Assembly: GCA_000421325.1 (NCBI GenBank)
Contig: ATWQ01000008.1
Span: forward strand, 27,352-91,351
Length of the DNA stretch: 64,000 bases
Direction of reading: 5' to 3'
Source: an alpha proteobacterium SCGC AAA536-K22
GTDB lineage: Bacteria > Pseudomonadota > Alphaproteobacteria > Puniceispirillales > Marisalimonadaceae
The notes beneath the pieces were generated by a model. The model saw nothing but the letters and a program-made list of their open reading frames with translations. It ran no database searches and was not told the DNA's origin. Position numbers and translations under genes: made by a program. This document shows positions 48,065 to 55,161 of this stretch, piece by piece; the first letter of the stretch is position 1, and each line of letters begins with the position of its first letter.

Positions 48065-48664
48065 TTATATTTTTGCTAAATTTCTATTGCCTCTTGGATC
48101 AACCCAGCCAATAAGACCATCATCTCTTTTATAAACCATGTTTAGTCCACTATGTTTTTTATTTCTGAACATTAAAGCTGAAATGTTTCCCATTTTCATT
48201 TTTTCAAGAGCGTCTATAACAGTCAATTCTTCAATTTCAGTATCTAACTCTGCAAAAATAAGTGGTTCTTGATAATTTGTATCTTTTTGTTTTGAAATTG
48301 ATGTTAGAGGTTCATTAATAATCTGAAATTGAGCATTTAAGGAGTTTGCCTTATTATTGTTTTCATTATTTTTATAATTTTTAATTTTTCTTTTATATCT
48401 TCTCAATTGTTTTGATAATTTTTCTAGTGTTTCATTGAATGCTAGTTTAGCAGTTTGTCCAGAAGATTGAGCTGTAAATTCCATTTTTTTATTAATATGC
48501 AGTACAATTATTATATGAAATAATTTGTTATTTTTAGAAACACTAATTATTGAAGAAATTGGATTAGGAAAATATTTTTGGACTGATTCCAAAAGGTTCG
48601 CTTCTGCATATTTGGAAAAAGTTTCACCAACTTTAACTTGCTTTCCAAATATTTTAAAGTTCAT
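48065..48664 (-). CDS. hpf: Long-form ribosome hibernation-promoting factor
   Basis: A 199-aa protein with the S30AE ribosome-binding domain (residues 1 to about 100) and a C-terminal dimerisation domain (about 140-199; AELDTEIEELTVIDALEKMK, SALMFRNK, YKRDDGLIGWVDP). The long form dimerises 70S ribosomes into inactive 100S in slow growth. A 128-base AT-rich gap lies upstream. Confidence 0.93.
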   Translation of the reverse strand: MNFKIFGKQVKVGETFSKYAEANLLESVQKYFPNPISSIISVSKNNKLFHIIIVLHINKKMEFTAQSSGQTAKLAFNETLEKLSKQLRRYKRKIKNYKNNENNNKANSLNAQFQIINEPLTSISKQKDTNYQEPLIFAELDTEIEELTVIDALEKMKMGNISALMFRNKKHSGLNMVYKRDDGLIGWVDPRGNRNLAKI

Positions 48665-48792
48665 ATATAACTCCTAAATACCTAATTATTATAACAGAAC
48701 TATAATAAGTTTTTGTCAATAATTTTATTTTTAATATTGAGTTGATATAAATTAATATTACTGAAGTTGTTATAGTCTATGAGGAGTAAAAC

Positions 48793-49095
48793 ATGTCAGC
48801 TTACCTTATTGTTAAATCTGATACTAGTCAGATAGATAGTAAAGATTTTGATTATTGGTATGAAAATGAACATTTATATGAAGCTAAGAAACAGTTTATG
48901 GCTAAAAATGCAAAAAGAGGGTGGGTAGAAAATTCAAATTTTCATCTTGCTATATATGAATTTGAAAATATTAAAAAAGCAAAAAATGCAATGGATTCAA
49001 AAAAATTACAATCCCTTATAAAAAAATTTGATAAAAAATGGAATTTTAAAGTTACCAGAACACGTGAATTAGTTAGTTTAACTCAAATTATATAA
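48793..49095 (+). CDS. Hypothetical protein, possible dimeric alpha/beta-barrel fold
   Basis: A 100-aa protein with GAGGAG-type ribosome binding site. The pattern (MSAYLIVKSDT, FDYWYENEHLYEAKK, FHLAIYEFENIKKAKNAM) looks like a small ferredoxin-like alpha/beta barrel of the EthD/DUF group. It has no signal peptide. I do not recognise a defined family, so no function is assigned. Confidence 0.65.
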   Translation: MSAYLIVKSDTSQIDSKDFDYWYENEHLYEAKKQFMAKNAKRGWVENSNFHLAIYEFENIKKAKNAMDSKKLQSLIKKFDKKWNFKVTRTRELVSLTQII

Positions 49096-49105
49096 ATCTT
49101 TAATT

Positions 49106-49498
49106 TTAAATTTCATTAGAGATTTCAATTAAATTATTATCAGGATCTCTTATGTAAATAGATTTTATCGGGCCATTTGCTCCTGTTTTGATTACTGGGC
49201 CTTCTTCAATTTGAATTTGTGAGTTTTTAAAAATCTTCATCCATTGATCTAATGATTTCATACTCACAAAACAAATATCCATAGATCCAGGTGTTGGATT
49301 TGATGCATGTGGTTCAAATGGTTTTAAATTTTCGTGTAAATTAATCTTTTGTTTACCAAACTTGAGTGATTTTCTTCTGATATTATCAGAAGTTGATGTA
49401 AACTCGTTTAGTTCCATTCCTAATATATTAGTGTAAAAATCTATAGATAAATTTATGTCATTTACTGTTATTACAACGTGATCAATAAAAAGTGTCAT
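49106..49498 (-). CDS. VOC-family protein (glyoxalase/bleomycin-resistance fold)
   Basis: A 130-aa vicinal-oxygen-chelate protein. DHVVITVNDINLSIDFYTNILGM is the first beta-alpha-beta module (the first residue pair includes a metal His), and SIYIRDPDNNLIEISNE the second with the metal Glu. It could be a dioxygenase, glyoxalase or fosfomycin-type enzyme. It is convergent with the preceding gene. Confidence 0.85.
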   Translation of the reverse strand: MTLFIDHVVITVNDINLSIDFYTNILGMELNEFTSTSDNIRRKSLKFGKQKINLHENLKPFEPHASNPTPGSMDICFVSMKSLDQWMKIFKNSQIQIEEGPVIKTGANGPIKSIYIRDPDNNLIEISNEI

Positions 49499-49577
49499 TA
49501 ATTTCCTACAATAAATATTTTACATAATATTTTAAGTTAATAGAATAGCATTTGGAAATAAATAGAAAGTATAATTT

Positions 49578-49985
49578 ATGAAATTTTTTAAATTTAATTT
49601 TATTTTAGCAATTTTTATTATTTTTTTATTTCCCTCTAAATTAATAGCAAATGATATTTATTTACCATCGGCTGGCTTTGACTGCAGTGATGATAATTAC
49701 AAATTTGAATTTCTTTTTGATAGATCAAAAGATATGGATAATCCAAAAGTATATAGACGGATTAATGGTAAGTTTACTGAAATAGGAAATCTTTTAGCTG
49801 AAAAACAAGGTGCTTACGTGATTTGGGAAGATAAAGATTTTTTTAAAACAACTGATTTTGCATGGACTTTTGACAAGGTTACCTCAAAGCTGTCATCTAT
49901 GGTACTAAGTGTCGGCCTTGGGATCGAAAAATTAGATAAGATACCTAAACCAATGACCTGTATGCAAAAAATATTTTATTACTAA
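49578..49985 (+). CDS. Secreted hypothetical protein
   Basis: A 135-aa protein with a clear signal peptide (FILAIFIIFLFPSKLIA, cleavage near residue 24). The mature part contains two cysteines (FDCSDDN and MTCMQK) that could form a disulfide in the periplasm. No family recognised. It is the last gene before the interrupted tRNA-Arg. Confidence 0.62.
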   Translation: MKFFKFNFILAIFIIFLFPSKLIANDIYLPSAGFDCSDDNYKFEFLFDRSKDMDNPKVYRRINGKFTEIGNLLAEKQGAYVIWEDKDFFKTTDFAWTFDKVTSKLSSMVLSVGLGIEKLDKIPKPMTCMQKIFYY

Positions 49986-50035
49986 TTTTTGATAGTTTTT
50001 ATATTTAATTTGTAGAAATTTTTAATACTTTTGTT

Positions 50036-50064
50036 TTGACTTAAGTATTTTTAAGTAATAAATA
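50036..50064 (+). promoter_or_regulatory. Probable promoter of the interrupted tRNA-Arg gene
   Basis: TTGACT at 50036-50041 and TAAATA at 50059-50064 are separated by 17 bases, a good sigma70-type pair. They lie about 16 bases before the tRNA 5' end. After insertion this promoter would transcribe the tRNA 5' half and run into the element. Confidence 0.45.
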
Positions 50065-50079
50065 ATAATTTATTATTAT

Positions 50080-50118
50080 GGACGCGTAGCTCAGCTGGAT
50101 AGAGCAACTGCCTTCTAA
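50080..50118 (+). pseudogene. 5' half of chromosomal tRNA-Arg(UCU), interrupted by the element
   Basis: These 39 bases match, base for base, positions 1-38 of the complete tRNA-Arg copy at 50357-50281: acceptor strand, D arm, 5' anticodon stem and anticodon loop. After CTTCTAA the sequence diverges and no anticodon 3' stem follows. The missing 3' half is at 61303-61340 on the same strand. Together they rebuild one intact tRNA-Arg(UCU) gene. Confidence 0.95.
50112..50118 (+). other. attL crossover core
   Basis: CTTCTAA, the complete 7-base anticodon loop, is the only sequence shared by the two element ends in direct orientation (also at 61296-61302). A 7-bp overlap placed in a tRNA anticodon loop is a classic tyrosine-integrase site. 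Confidence 0.85.
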
Positions 50119-50185
50119 TAGACTTCTTTACCGAATCACCCTAAAATATATTTTAAAAACAATGGTTTATTTACATATATTCTGT

Positions 50186-50248
50186 ATGTGAATCGCATGT
50201 GAACGATATGTGAATAGTATATGAGAAGTTTATGTGAATTGTGTGAAT
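50186..50248 (+). repeat. Left array of ATGTGAAT repeats (probable integrase arm-type sites)
   Basis: Six copies of ATGTGAAT or close variants start at 50186, 50197, 50208, 50219, 50232 and 50241; the first four are exactly 11 bases apart. Two more copies occur near the other end (61189, 61200), in the same direction. Arrays like this at both att regions are typical of arm-type integrase binding; Rep iterons are the alternative. Confidence 0.6.
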
Positions 50249-50280
50249 GGATTTGGGAAAGTAAAATTTGGTTGATTTAA

Positions 50281-50357
50281 TGGTGAACGCGAGAGGATTC
50301 GAACCTCTGACCTACTGCTTAGAAGGCAGTTGCTCTATCCAGCTGAGCTACGCGTCC
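50281..50357 (-). tRNA. tRNA-Arg (anticodon UCU), carried by the element
   Basis: A complete 77-nt cloverleaf with encoded CCA. The acceptor GGACGCG pairs with CGCGTTC. The D arm is GCTC/GAGC, the anticodon stem ACTGC/GCAGT encloses loop CTTCTAA (anticodon TCT), and the T arm is AGAGG/CCTCT. It is identical to the sequence obtained by joining the two chromosomal halves. It is the only intact tRNA-Arg(UCU) in the window and would compensate for the disrupted host gene. Confidence 0.96.
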
Positions 50358-50443
50358 ACAGTCATTAAAGTCCACAATCAAGTTCACCAGAGGTGTTCCA
50401 AAGTGTGTTCAAGTTTTATAGTGTATGATGTTATATCTGTAAA

Positions 50444-50478
50444 TAAAAAACCTCTCAGTCGTTTAATATTGAGAGGTT
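50444..50478 (-). terminator. Intrinsic terminator for the left small-gene operon
   Basis: Read on the minus strand, a 7-bp stem (CCTCTCA with TGAGAGG) with a 12-base loop is followed by six T. It lies just downstream of the three-gene operon ending at 50529. Confidence 0.75.
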
Positions 50479-50528
50479 CTCTACCCCATAACAAATAACC
50501 ACCTACAAGTGTGACAGTCTTTATTGGT

Positions 50529-50768
50529 TCAACTTTTTATATTCAACTCACTTGAAGTAAATTGTCTAAATCTCTTTTCTGATTCTGATGGAATATGATT
50601 TGATTTTATTACTTGTTCGTATGCTGACCTCATATCAATAATAGAGGGTATATTCTTAGTTCTTTCTTCTAATCTGTTGTACTGGTTTCTTTTCATTTCC
50701 AGTTCTTTATTCTGTCTATCTAAAGTTTGTTGATCCTTATACTTTTGATAATCTGATAAAATAGTCAT
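50529..50768 (-). CDS. Element small protein, helical, unknown
   Basis: A 79-aa charged protein (DRQNKELEMKRNQYNRLEERTK) that looks mostly alpha-helical or coiled coil. Its ATG overlaps the stop of the RHH gene (TAATG), so it is the third gene of a tightly coupled minus-strand operon. No family recognised. Confidence 0.6.
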   Translation of the reverse strand: MTILSDYQKYKDQQTLDRQNKELEMKRNQYNRLEERTKNIPSIIDMRSAYEQVIKSNHIPSESEKRFRQFTSSELNIKS

Positions 50769-50971
50769 TAGTGTCTAACTATTGAGTTGATAACATTTAA
50801 GTCAGACATATCTTCTTTCATTCTCATACTCTCTCTATGGATTACCATTCTTGCACCCTCCTCTAACAAATTGGTTAGTGAAGTATGTTTGTATTCTGCA
50901 ATCTTCTTTAATCCATCTTTTACAGATGTATTCATATGGAAAAAGGTTTGTTTCTTATTCTCGTATTTCAT
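50768..50971 (-). CDS. Ribbon-helix-helix-like DNA-binding protein
   Basis: A 67-aa protein with a short beta strand (KQTFFHMNTSVKDGL) followed by two helices (KKIAEYKHTSLTNLLEEGARMVI). This is the RHH (CopG/Arc/ParG-like) pattern. Such proteins repress their own operon or act in partition or copy control. Its ATG overlaps the preceding gene's stop (TAATG) and it overlaps the next in the same way. Confidence 0.65.
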   Translation of the reverse strand: MKYENKKQTFFHMNTSVKDGLKKIAEYKHTSLTNLLEEGARMVIHRESMRMKEDMSDLNVINSIVRH

Positions 50972-51153
50972 TATGTTAATCTTCCTTTTCTTTTAGTAAT
51001 AAGAGTCTCTTGTAAATAACCAAAGTAAGTTAATGGATTACCTTTCCATCTACATTTCACTCCAAATCTAAGTGAGTTATTTTGTCTATCCCTTTCTTCT
51101 TTTAGTGACTCCAAAAGGTTAATCTTTTGTCTTATTGATTTTGTTATTTTCAT
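50971..51153 (-). CDS. Element small basic protein, unknown
   Basis: A 60-aa very basic protein (MKITKSIRQKINLLESLKEER, LITKRKGRLT), first in the minus-strand operon with the RHH gene and the 79-aa gene. Basic charge would suit nucleic-acid binding, but no motif supports this. The 178 bases upstream (51154-51331) hold short repeats of CAGACATA type and the Rep gene's stop, with no gene seen. Confidence 0.5.
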   Translation of the reverse strand: MKITKSIRQKINLLESLKEERDRQNNSLRFGVKCRWKGNPLTYFGYLQETLITKRKGRLT

Positions 51154-51331
51154 TGGTTTTCCTCTTACTGAGAGTAAATACTTAATGTATATTCTCTGTT
51201 ATTTATAAATAGTATCTCTGATATACTCAGACATACAGACAGACATATAGAATCTTCTGTGTTTAGTTTCTGGGATGGTTAAGGGGTCGTTGACACTCAA
51301 CAAAGAAAAGGTTTATTCCTTTTCTCCATTC

Positions 51332-52036
51332 TCAGATAAAATCAAAGTATCCTAACTTGTTAGGTCTTTGTGGGATGTTCTCAGTTTTGTTAGGAGAACG
51401 ATGTTGGTAAAGAGGACTTGGTTTCCAATCTAACTTAGATACGATAGTGTGTGCGAACCTATCAAATGTTGGTGATTGGTCTGTATGAGATGCCCCTTTA
51501 CCAAACTCTTTCATCGAGTATAAAATCATCTTTAAGTCATCTAAGTTTCTTAGTGTTCTATTATATAATTTGAACTCAATTTTACCCTCATTCGATAATC
51601 TATTTTGTAATCCTTTGATGTTTTGGTCTAATGCACTTCTTAACCAACTCCACTCGTCATTATAACTTGTAACAGTTGGTCTAACATTAAACTTCAAAAA
51701 TCCATGATAATGTAACCCCCTACCTTTTAACTCTGGAAATAAAAACCATTCTGTTCTTTCATAAGCTGATAATGAGTTCTTTTGAGGAATGTGTTTAACT
51801 AATCTTCTGTCTAATCTGTAATGTAAATTGTACAAAACATCTTCAACTTCATCTAAATCTGGTTTGTATCCAAAAGTAAAAGTAACCCAGTATCTCCAAT
51901 CAAACTGGTATAAGATTAAGTCTTTCAAGTGTTCTCTAATATAACAGTTCTGTTTATAACTTGAGTTAGTACTGAAATACTTTGGATTGTTCCTTGAAGT
52001 GTTTTGTTTACTATAATCTTCTTCTAAAAATTCCAT
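51332..52036 (-). CDS. HUH-endonuclease replication initiator (Rep)
   Basis: A 234-aa protein I assign by its three ordered HUH motifs. Motif I is WVTFTFGY (about 50-57). Motif II is GLHYHGFLKF, with the His-hydrophobic-His pair at 109-111. Motif III is ILYSMKEF, with Tyr173 and Lys176 (YxxK). Single-Tyr HUH enzymes nick an origin and start rolling-circle replication. No helicase domain is attached, so host or other helicase would be needed. ATG at 52036 used; a TTG sits three bases earlier. This suggests the excised element can replicate as a circle. Confidence 0.72.
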   Translation of the reverse strand: MEFLEEDYSKQNTSRNNPKYFSTNSSYKQNCYIREHLKDLILYQFDWRYWVTFTFGYKPDLDEVEDVLYNLHYRLDRRLVKHIPQKNSLSAYERTEWFLFPELKGRGLHYHGFLKFNVRPTVTSYNDEWSWLRSALDQNIKGLQNRLSNEGKIEFKLYNRTLRNLDDLKMILYSMKEFGKGASHTDQSPTFDRFAHTIVSKLDWKPSPLYQHRSPNKTENIPQRPNKLGYFDFI

Positions 52037-52142
52037 CAAATATATACCCTTTATTTACTGTATATTTATAAAAATCTGTTTTTTGAGGAGTACTCTTGAT
52101 AAGAGGAAACTGGATACAGTTCCCTCTCATAGAGATTAAGAT

Positions 52143-52976
52143 TTAACTAGCTTTGGAAAAAACTGAGTTAGGAGTTCTTCTTTCATCAAACTCTTTTTCA
52201 GCAGTCCTTGCTTTAGTTTCTTTAGTAAATTGATTCACTTCTTTTTCATTCCAAGTAAATGAAACTTCTTTACACTTTAACTTTTTTAAGTAGTTCACTA
52301 CTTTTTCCCAACCCTCGAAATCTTCCTCAAAAGTTTTAGGATTTACAGTAACCTCTAATACTTTCAATTTTGGTTGTTCAACTACTGTAACAGTATCTTC
52401 ATCTTCAGATGATTCATCTTCAGTTGGAACTTCTGGATTTTCATTTTCATTCAAAGGTTTTCCAAAGTTTGAACTATAAACTTGGACTACATCAACGAAC
52501 TGAGATGAAGTTAAATGAGAACTCTTAAATGGTTTACCATCAACTTCACAAACACCAATAGTAAAAACATCAACTAAAAACTCCTTAACGAATTCTAACT
52601 CTGAGTATTTCTTTTGGGTTAACTTATGCAAGGTAGTGAAAGTATCTGGGAAGTTATGTCCATAATCTCCAAAGACTAACTCTCTTGCCCATTCACAAGA
52701 ATATATTGAAACATACTTATCAGCTTGTCCTTTTTCAAAAGGTAAATCATCAACTAACTTATCGTATGCACCTTTGTCATAAACTTGAGATTCAGTTTTT
52801 ACTTTACTCAACTCTCGTCCAACTAAGAACTTTGATTTTACTAAACCATCTGAATATAATTCAGTAACTTTAGTTTTAGTATCCTCAACTAAGTTTTCAA
52901 AATCTTTCCATTTATCAACGGATACTACATTTGTGGTTTTTGAGGAATCCACATTTCCTTTAGTTTTTACAGACAT
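52143..52976 (-). CDS. DUF3102-like element protein
   Basis: A 277-aa protein. Residues 30-95 (FLVGRELSKVKTES, YDKLVDDLPFEKGQADKYVSIY) resemble the DUF3102 pattern seen in plasmid and phage proteins, often linked to partition or replication genes. A central acidic low-complexity linker (VPTEDESSEDEDTVTVVEQ) separates it from a basic, lysine-rich C-terminus. It lies upstream of rep on the same strand, so a replication-accessory role is a guess. Confidence 0.6.
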   Translation of the reverse strand: MSVKTKGNVDSSKTTNVVSVDKWKDFENLVEDTKTKVTELYSDGLVKSKFLVGRELSKVKTESQVYDKGAYDKLVDDLPFEKGQADKYVSIYSCEWARELVFGDYGHNFPDTFTTLHKLTQKKYSELEFVKEFLVDVFTIGVCEVDGKPFKSSHLTSSQFVDVVQVYSSNFGKPLNENENPEVPTEDESSEDEDTVTVVEQPKLKVLEVTVNPKTFEEDFEGWEKVVNYLKKLKCKEVSFTWNEKEVNQFTKETKARTAEKEFDERRTPNSVFSKAS

Positions 52977-53042
52977 ATTATTTCTCCTATTATCTGTGGT
53001 TAAAATTGTATGTCGTATAAAAGTAACTTCATCATATTTTCT

Positions 53043-53110
53043 CCTTTCTTTAACCTACCTTATTAATATAAGTCTTTTTAGGTGTGATGCCACATGCCAT
53101 AAACTCTAGT
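53043..53110 (+). repeat. 68-bp imperfect direct repeat, copy A
   Basis: About 60 of 68 bases match copy B at 53719-53786 in the same orientation. On the minus strand it encodes the C-terminus of the 62-aa ORF. On the plus strand it contains an ATG with an MPHAINSS start, as copy B does, but here the frame soon closes. Confidence 0.75.
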
Positions 53111-53238
53111 TCTTTGTTACTTCTACTGGTTAAGTGAACATAAGCCCCCAGGATTTTGGGGGGTGGGGTATTTTCCAAAACATCTTTTTTACATTTATAG
53201 ATTGTCATTAGTTTTTCAGTTTTATGGGGGTATATCAT
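53050..53238 (-). CDS. Element small protein, unknown
   Basis: A 62-aa ORF (KLMTIYKCKKDVL, ELEFMACGITPKKTYINKVG). Its ATG overlaps the stop of the preceding 86-aa gene by four bases. Its C-terminal codons lie in a 68-bp sequence duplicated at 53719. No family recognised; whether it or the duplicated segment is the functional unit is unclear. Confidence 0.45.
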   Translation of the reverse strand: MIYPHKTEKLMTIYKCKKDVLENTPPPKILGAYVHLTSRSNKELEFMACGITPKKTYINKVG

Positions 53239-53495
53239 TTTAAGAAATCCCTATGTGTTACTGGAGAGTTCAACAAATAATCAAAGTGATATTGTTTATC
53301 TAACTTCACTCTTCTACCCATATAAAAGTTCAACTTATTTAAGAATAAGATTCCCTCTAGATTTTTTGATTTACAAAATCTTCTTATTAAATCTTTGTTG
53401 ACCAGATAAGGAGAATACTTTTTCCCTACTACCAATCTCCTCTTAGTGAGAGTGATAGATTCCATGTACTCCTTATGTGTTAAATCACTATTCAT
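53235..53495 (-). CDS. Element small protein, unknown
   Basis: An 86-aa basic protein (LTKRRLVVGKKYSPYLVNKDLIRRFCKSKN) between the 70-aa and 62-aa genes, overlapping the latter by four bases. It starts right after the upstream stop. No motif recognised; operon position and clean frame support it. Confidence 0.5.
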   Translation of the reverse strand: MNSDLTHKEYMESITLTKRRLVVGKKYSPYLVNKDLIRRFCKSKNLEGILFLNKLNFYMGRRVKLDKQYHFDYLLNSPVTHRDFLK

Positions 53496-53708
53496 TTAAG
53501 CTACTCTTTGTAACAAGACATTTTCTCTATAAGTAAATGCTTGTCTTATGTGTTTTTTAACTTGTTGTTCAAAATTCTTAGTTGACGGAGTTTTTGCAGT
53601 CACAACTTTTACTCCATGTATTCTATGTTTCCAGATGAAGTTTTTACTTTCTCTTTCCAAATCAAAACCTCTTTTATCAAAGTATCTAATCTGTTCTTTT
53701 TTCTTCAT
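53496..53708 (-). CDS. Element small basic protein, unknown
   Basis: A 70-aa protein (MKKKEQIRYFDKRGFDLERE, KNFEQQVKKHIRQAFTYREN), very basic, first of a three-gene minus-strand set. It diverges from the 240-aa gene across a 51-base gap that includes copy B of the 68-bp repeat. Unrecognised. Confidence 0.5.
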   Translation of the reverse strand: MKKKEQIRYFDKRGFDLERESKNFIWKHRIHGVKVVTAKTPSTKNFEQQVKKHIRQAFTYRENVLLQRVA

Positions 53709-53718
53709 TTGATTCTGT

Positions 53719-53786
53719 CCTTTCTTTAACTTACTCTATTAATTTAAGGGTTTTTACGTGTGATGCCACACGCCATAAACTCTAGT
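53719..53786 (+). repeat. 68-bp imperfect direct repeat, copy B
   Basis: The partner of copy A (53043-53110). It spans the start of the 240-aa gene, including its ATG. On the minus strand it reads LEFMACGITRKNP then a stop, matching the end of the 62-aa ORF, but without an ORF upstream. Confidence 0.75.
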
Positions 53787-54482
53787 GGAGATAAGGGATT
53801 GCCTAAGGTTTACTTTGAAAAAAAAGAGGGTTCTGATTACATTAGATACAGAAATGGAAAGTGGATTCCTTATAGGAAAAGACTGTATCTTTATTGGTAT
53901 AACTTCTTACAAGAATCTGAAAAAAATAGAGTATATCAAGTTGATTGGAGTAAGTATAATGGGTGGGGTGGAAGTAATGTTATTCTTGGTCAAAAGTTTG
54001 ATATGTGGTGGGAAGAAAGATGGGAAGAACTCTTTGGATTAGAAACAAAAGATTCCAAACAGAAGTTTCCGTTAACAACTAAAAGACCAAAGACAGAAGC
54101 CATTAGACTAAGTTTATTGTGTTGGAAATATAGAAACATAAAACCAGAAACTAGAGTATCAGTTTATAGAGGTAAGAAGAAAACAATAGTCCTTGGAAAC
54201 TCTATAAGAGTAGCTCGTGCAGTTTATCAATATGAATCTGGTATAAGTGGAGATAGGAAACCTAGAACACCAGAAGATGAGTTTAGTGGATACAACTTGA
54301 ACCCAGACAGTCATAAAAAAGTAGACACTTATATTGATGAGTCTGGAAGAAAGATTTCAACAGAATATGAAGATGATGAAATAAGTGGAACTAACAGACA
54401 AATACTTCAAAGTAAAATTGGAAGATATTTAAGTAAGTCAAAAAAGACTGTTAGTAATGTGTCAAAAGGAATGTTTCCATAA
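53760..54482 (+). CDS. Element protein of unknown family
   Basis: A 240-aa protein rich in aromatic and charged residues (WIPYRKRLYLYWYNFL, VDWSKYNGWGG, FDMWWEERWEELFG), followed by a basic middle and a polar tail (TEYEDDEISGTNRQ). GTG at 53760 and ATG at 53763 are both possible starts. It is the only long plus-strand gene left of the cargo. I recognise no family; it may be a satellite or phage-derived function. Confidence 0.6.
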   Translation: MMPHAINSSGDKGLPKVYFEKKEGSDYIRYRNGKWIPYRKRLYLYWYNFLQESEKNRVYQVDWSKYNGWGGSNVILGQKFDMWWEERWEELFGLETKDSKQKFPLTTKRPKTEAIRLSLLCWKYRNIKPETRVSVYRGKKKTIVLGNSIRVARAVYQYESGISGDRKPRTPEDEFSGYNLNPDSHKKVDTYIDESGRKISTEYEDDEISGTNRQILQSKIGRYLSKSKKTVSNVSKGMFP

Positions 54483-54586
54483 TGAGAGATTGTCATAAAT
54501 GTGAATATCCATTTAAGACTTTATGGAGTTTAATCTTTTCTGTTCATGTAATTATTTTTAACAATGATTTTGTATCTAAAAGATGA
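54482..54586 (+). pseudogene. Possible truncated zinc-ribbon-like ORF at the cargo junction
   Basis: Starting at the last base of the preceding stop, a 34-codon frame opens with MRDCHKCEYPF, the start of a CxxC-type protein. It then runs out over the end of the convergent isochorismatase gene into unrelated sequence. It looks like a gene cut where the cargo was joined. Confidence 0.35.
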
Positions 54587-55161
54587 TGAGCATATGTAGG
54601 TGCATTTATATCGTGAGATGCATTCATCTCGTCCCAACTAAAACCTGCAGTTGCGTCCTTAACCAAGACAACTTCATAGCCGAGCTCCATGCCAAATCTT
54701 GCAGTTGATTCAATACAGGTATTAACACGAAGACCAATTAAAATGATTTTTGTTACACCAAATTTTTTTAATAACATATCTAGGTCGGTATTAGCAAAGC
54801 CACTTTGAGCCCAATGTTCTTGAACTATTACATCTTCATTTTGCGGCTGAAAACTTGGATGAAATTCACCACCCCATTCACCATCTGCAAATAACTTAAT
54901 ATCTCTACTTTTAGCTTGGGTCGGAGCATAATTTTTCCAATTCTCATAACGTTCTTTTCGCCATCTCCTATGTGGCACAAAAAACACACGGATCTCTCTA
55001 GAACGACAACTTTGAACTATAGATTTTAAATTTTCTATCAGGTTAACTTCTTCGGACACTTTTTTTATGTGTGGATATAAAATACCCCCCTCTGATAAAA
55101 AATCGTTATAAGGGTCTACTAATAAAAGTCCGGTAGTATTTTTATCTAAATTTAATGTCAT
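54544..55161 (-). CDS. Isochorismatase-family cysteine hydrolase (cargo)
   Basis: A 205-aa cysteine hydrolase. The catalytic Asp is in GLLLVDPYNDFL, the Lys region is near VIVQEHWAQSGFANTDL, and the Cys is in GLRVNTCIESTARFG. This set is shared by isochorismatase, nicotinamidase and ureidoacrylate amidohydrolase types. The substrate is unknown; NAD or amide salvage is possible. AT-richer, host-like codons set it apart from the element's left genes. It is divergent from olsB. Confidence 0.85.
   Translation of the reverse strand: MTLNLDKNTTGLLLVDPYNDFLSEGGILYPHIKKVSEEVNLIENLKSIVQSCRSREIRVFFVPHRRWRKERYENWKNYAPTQAKSRDIKLFADGEWGGEFHPSFQPQNEDVIVQEHWAQSGFANTDLDMLLKKFGVTKIILIGLRVNTCIESTARFGMELGYEVVLVKDATAGFSWDEMNASHDINAPTYAHHLLDTKSLLKIIT

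Larger units (their letters stand above)
50079..50358. repeat. 40-bp inverted repeat around a 200-bp potentially invertible segment
   Basis: Bases 50079-50118 (tRNA 5' half, plus strand) are an exact inverted copy of 50319-50358 (5' half of the intact minus-strand tRNA). Inverting the 200 bases between them would move the complete tRNA-Arg to the plus strand behind the chromosomal promoter and leave the half copy on the other strand. Either orientation has exactly one intact tRNA. Confidence 0.85.

Noticed and set aside
50080..50118. A functional plus-strand tRNA reading into the element
   Set aside because: After the anticodon loop no 3' stem, T arm or acceptor complement follows in the present orientation, so this copy cannot fold into a tRNA.
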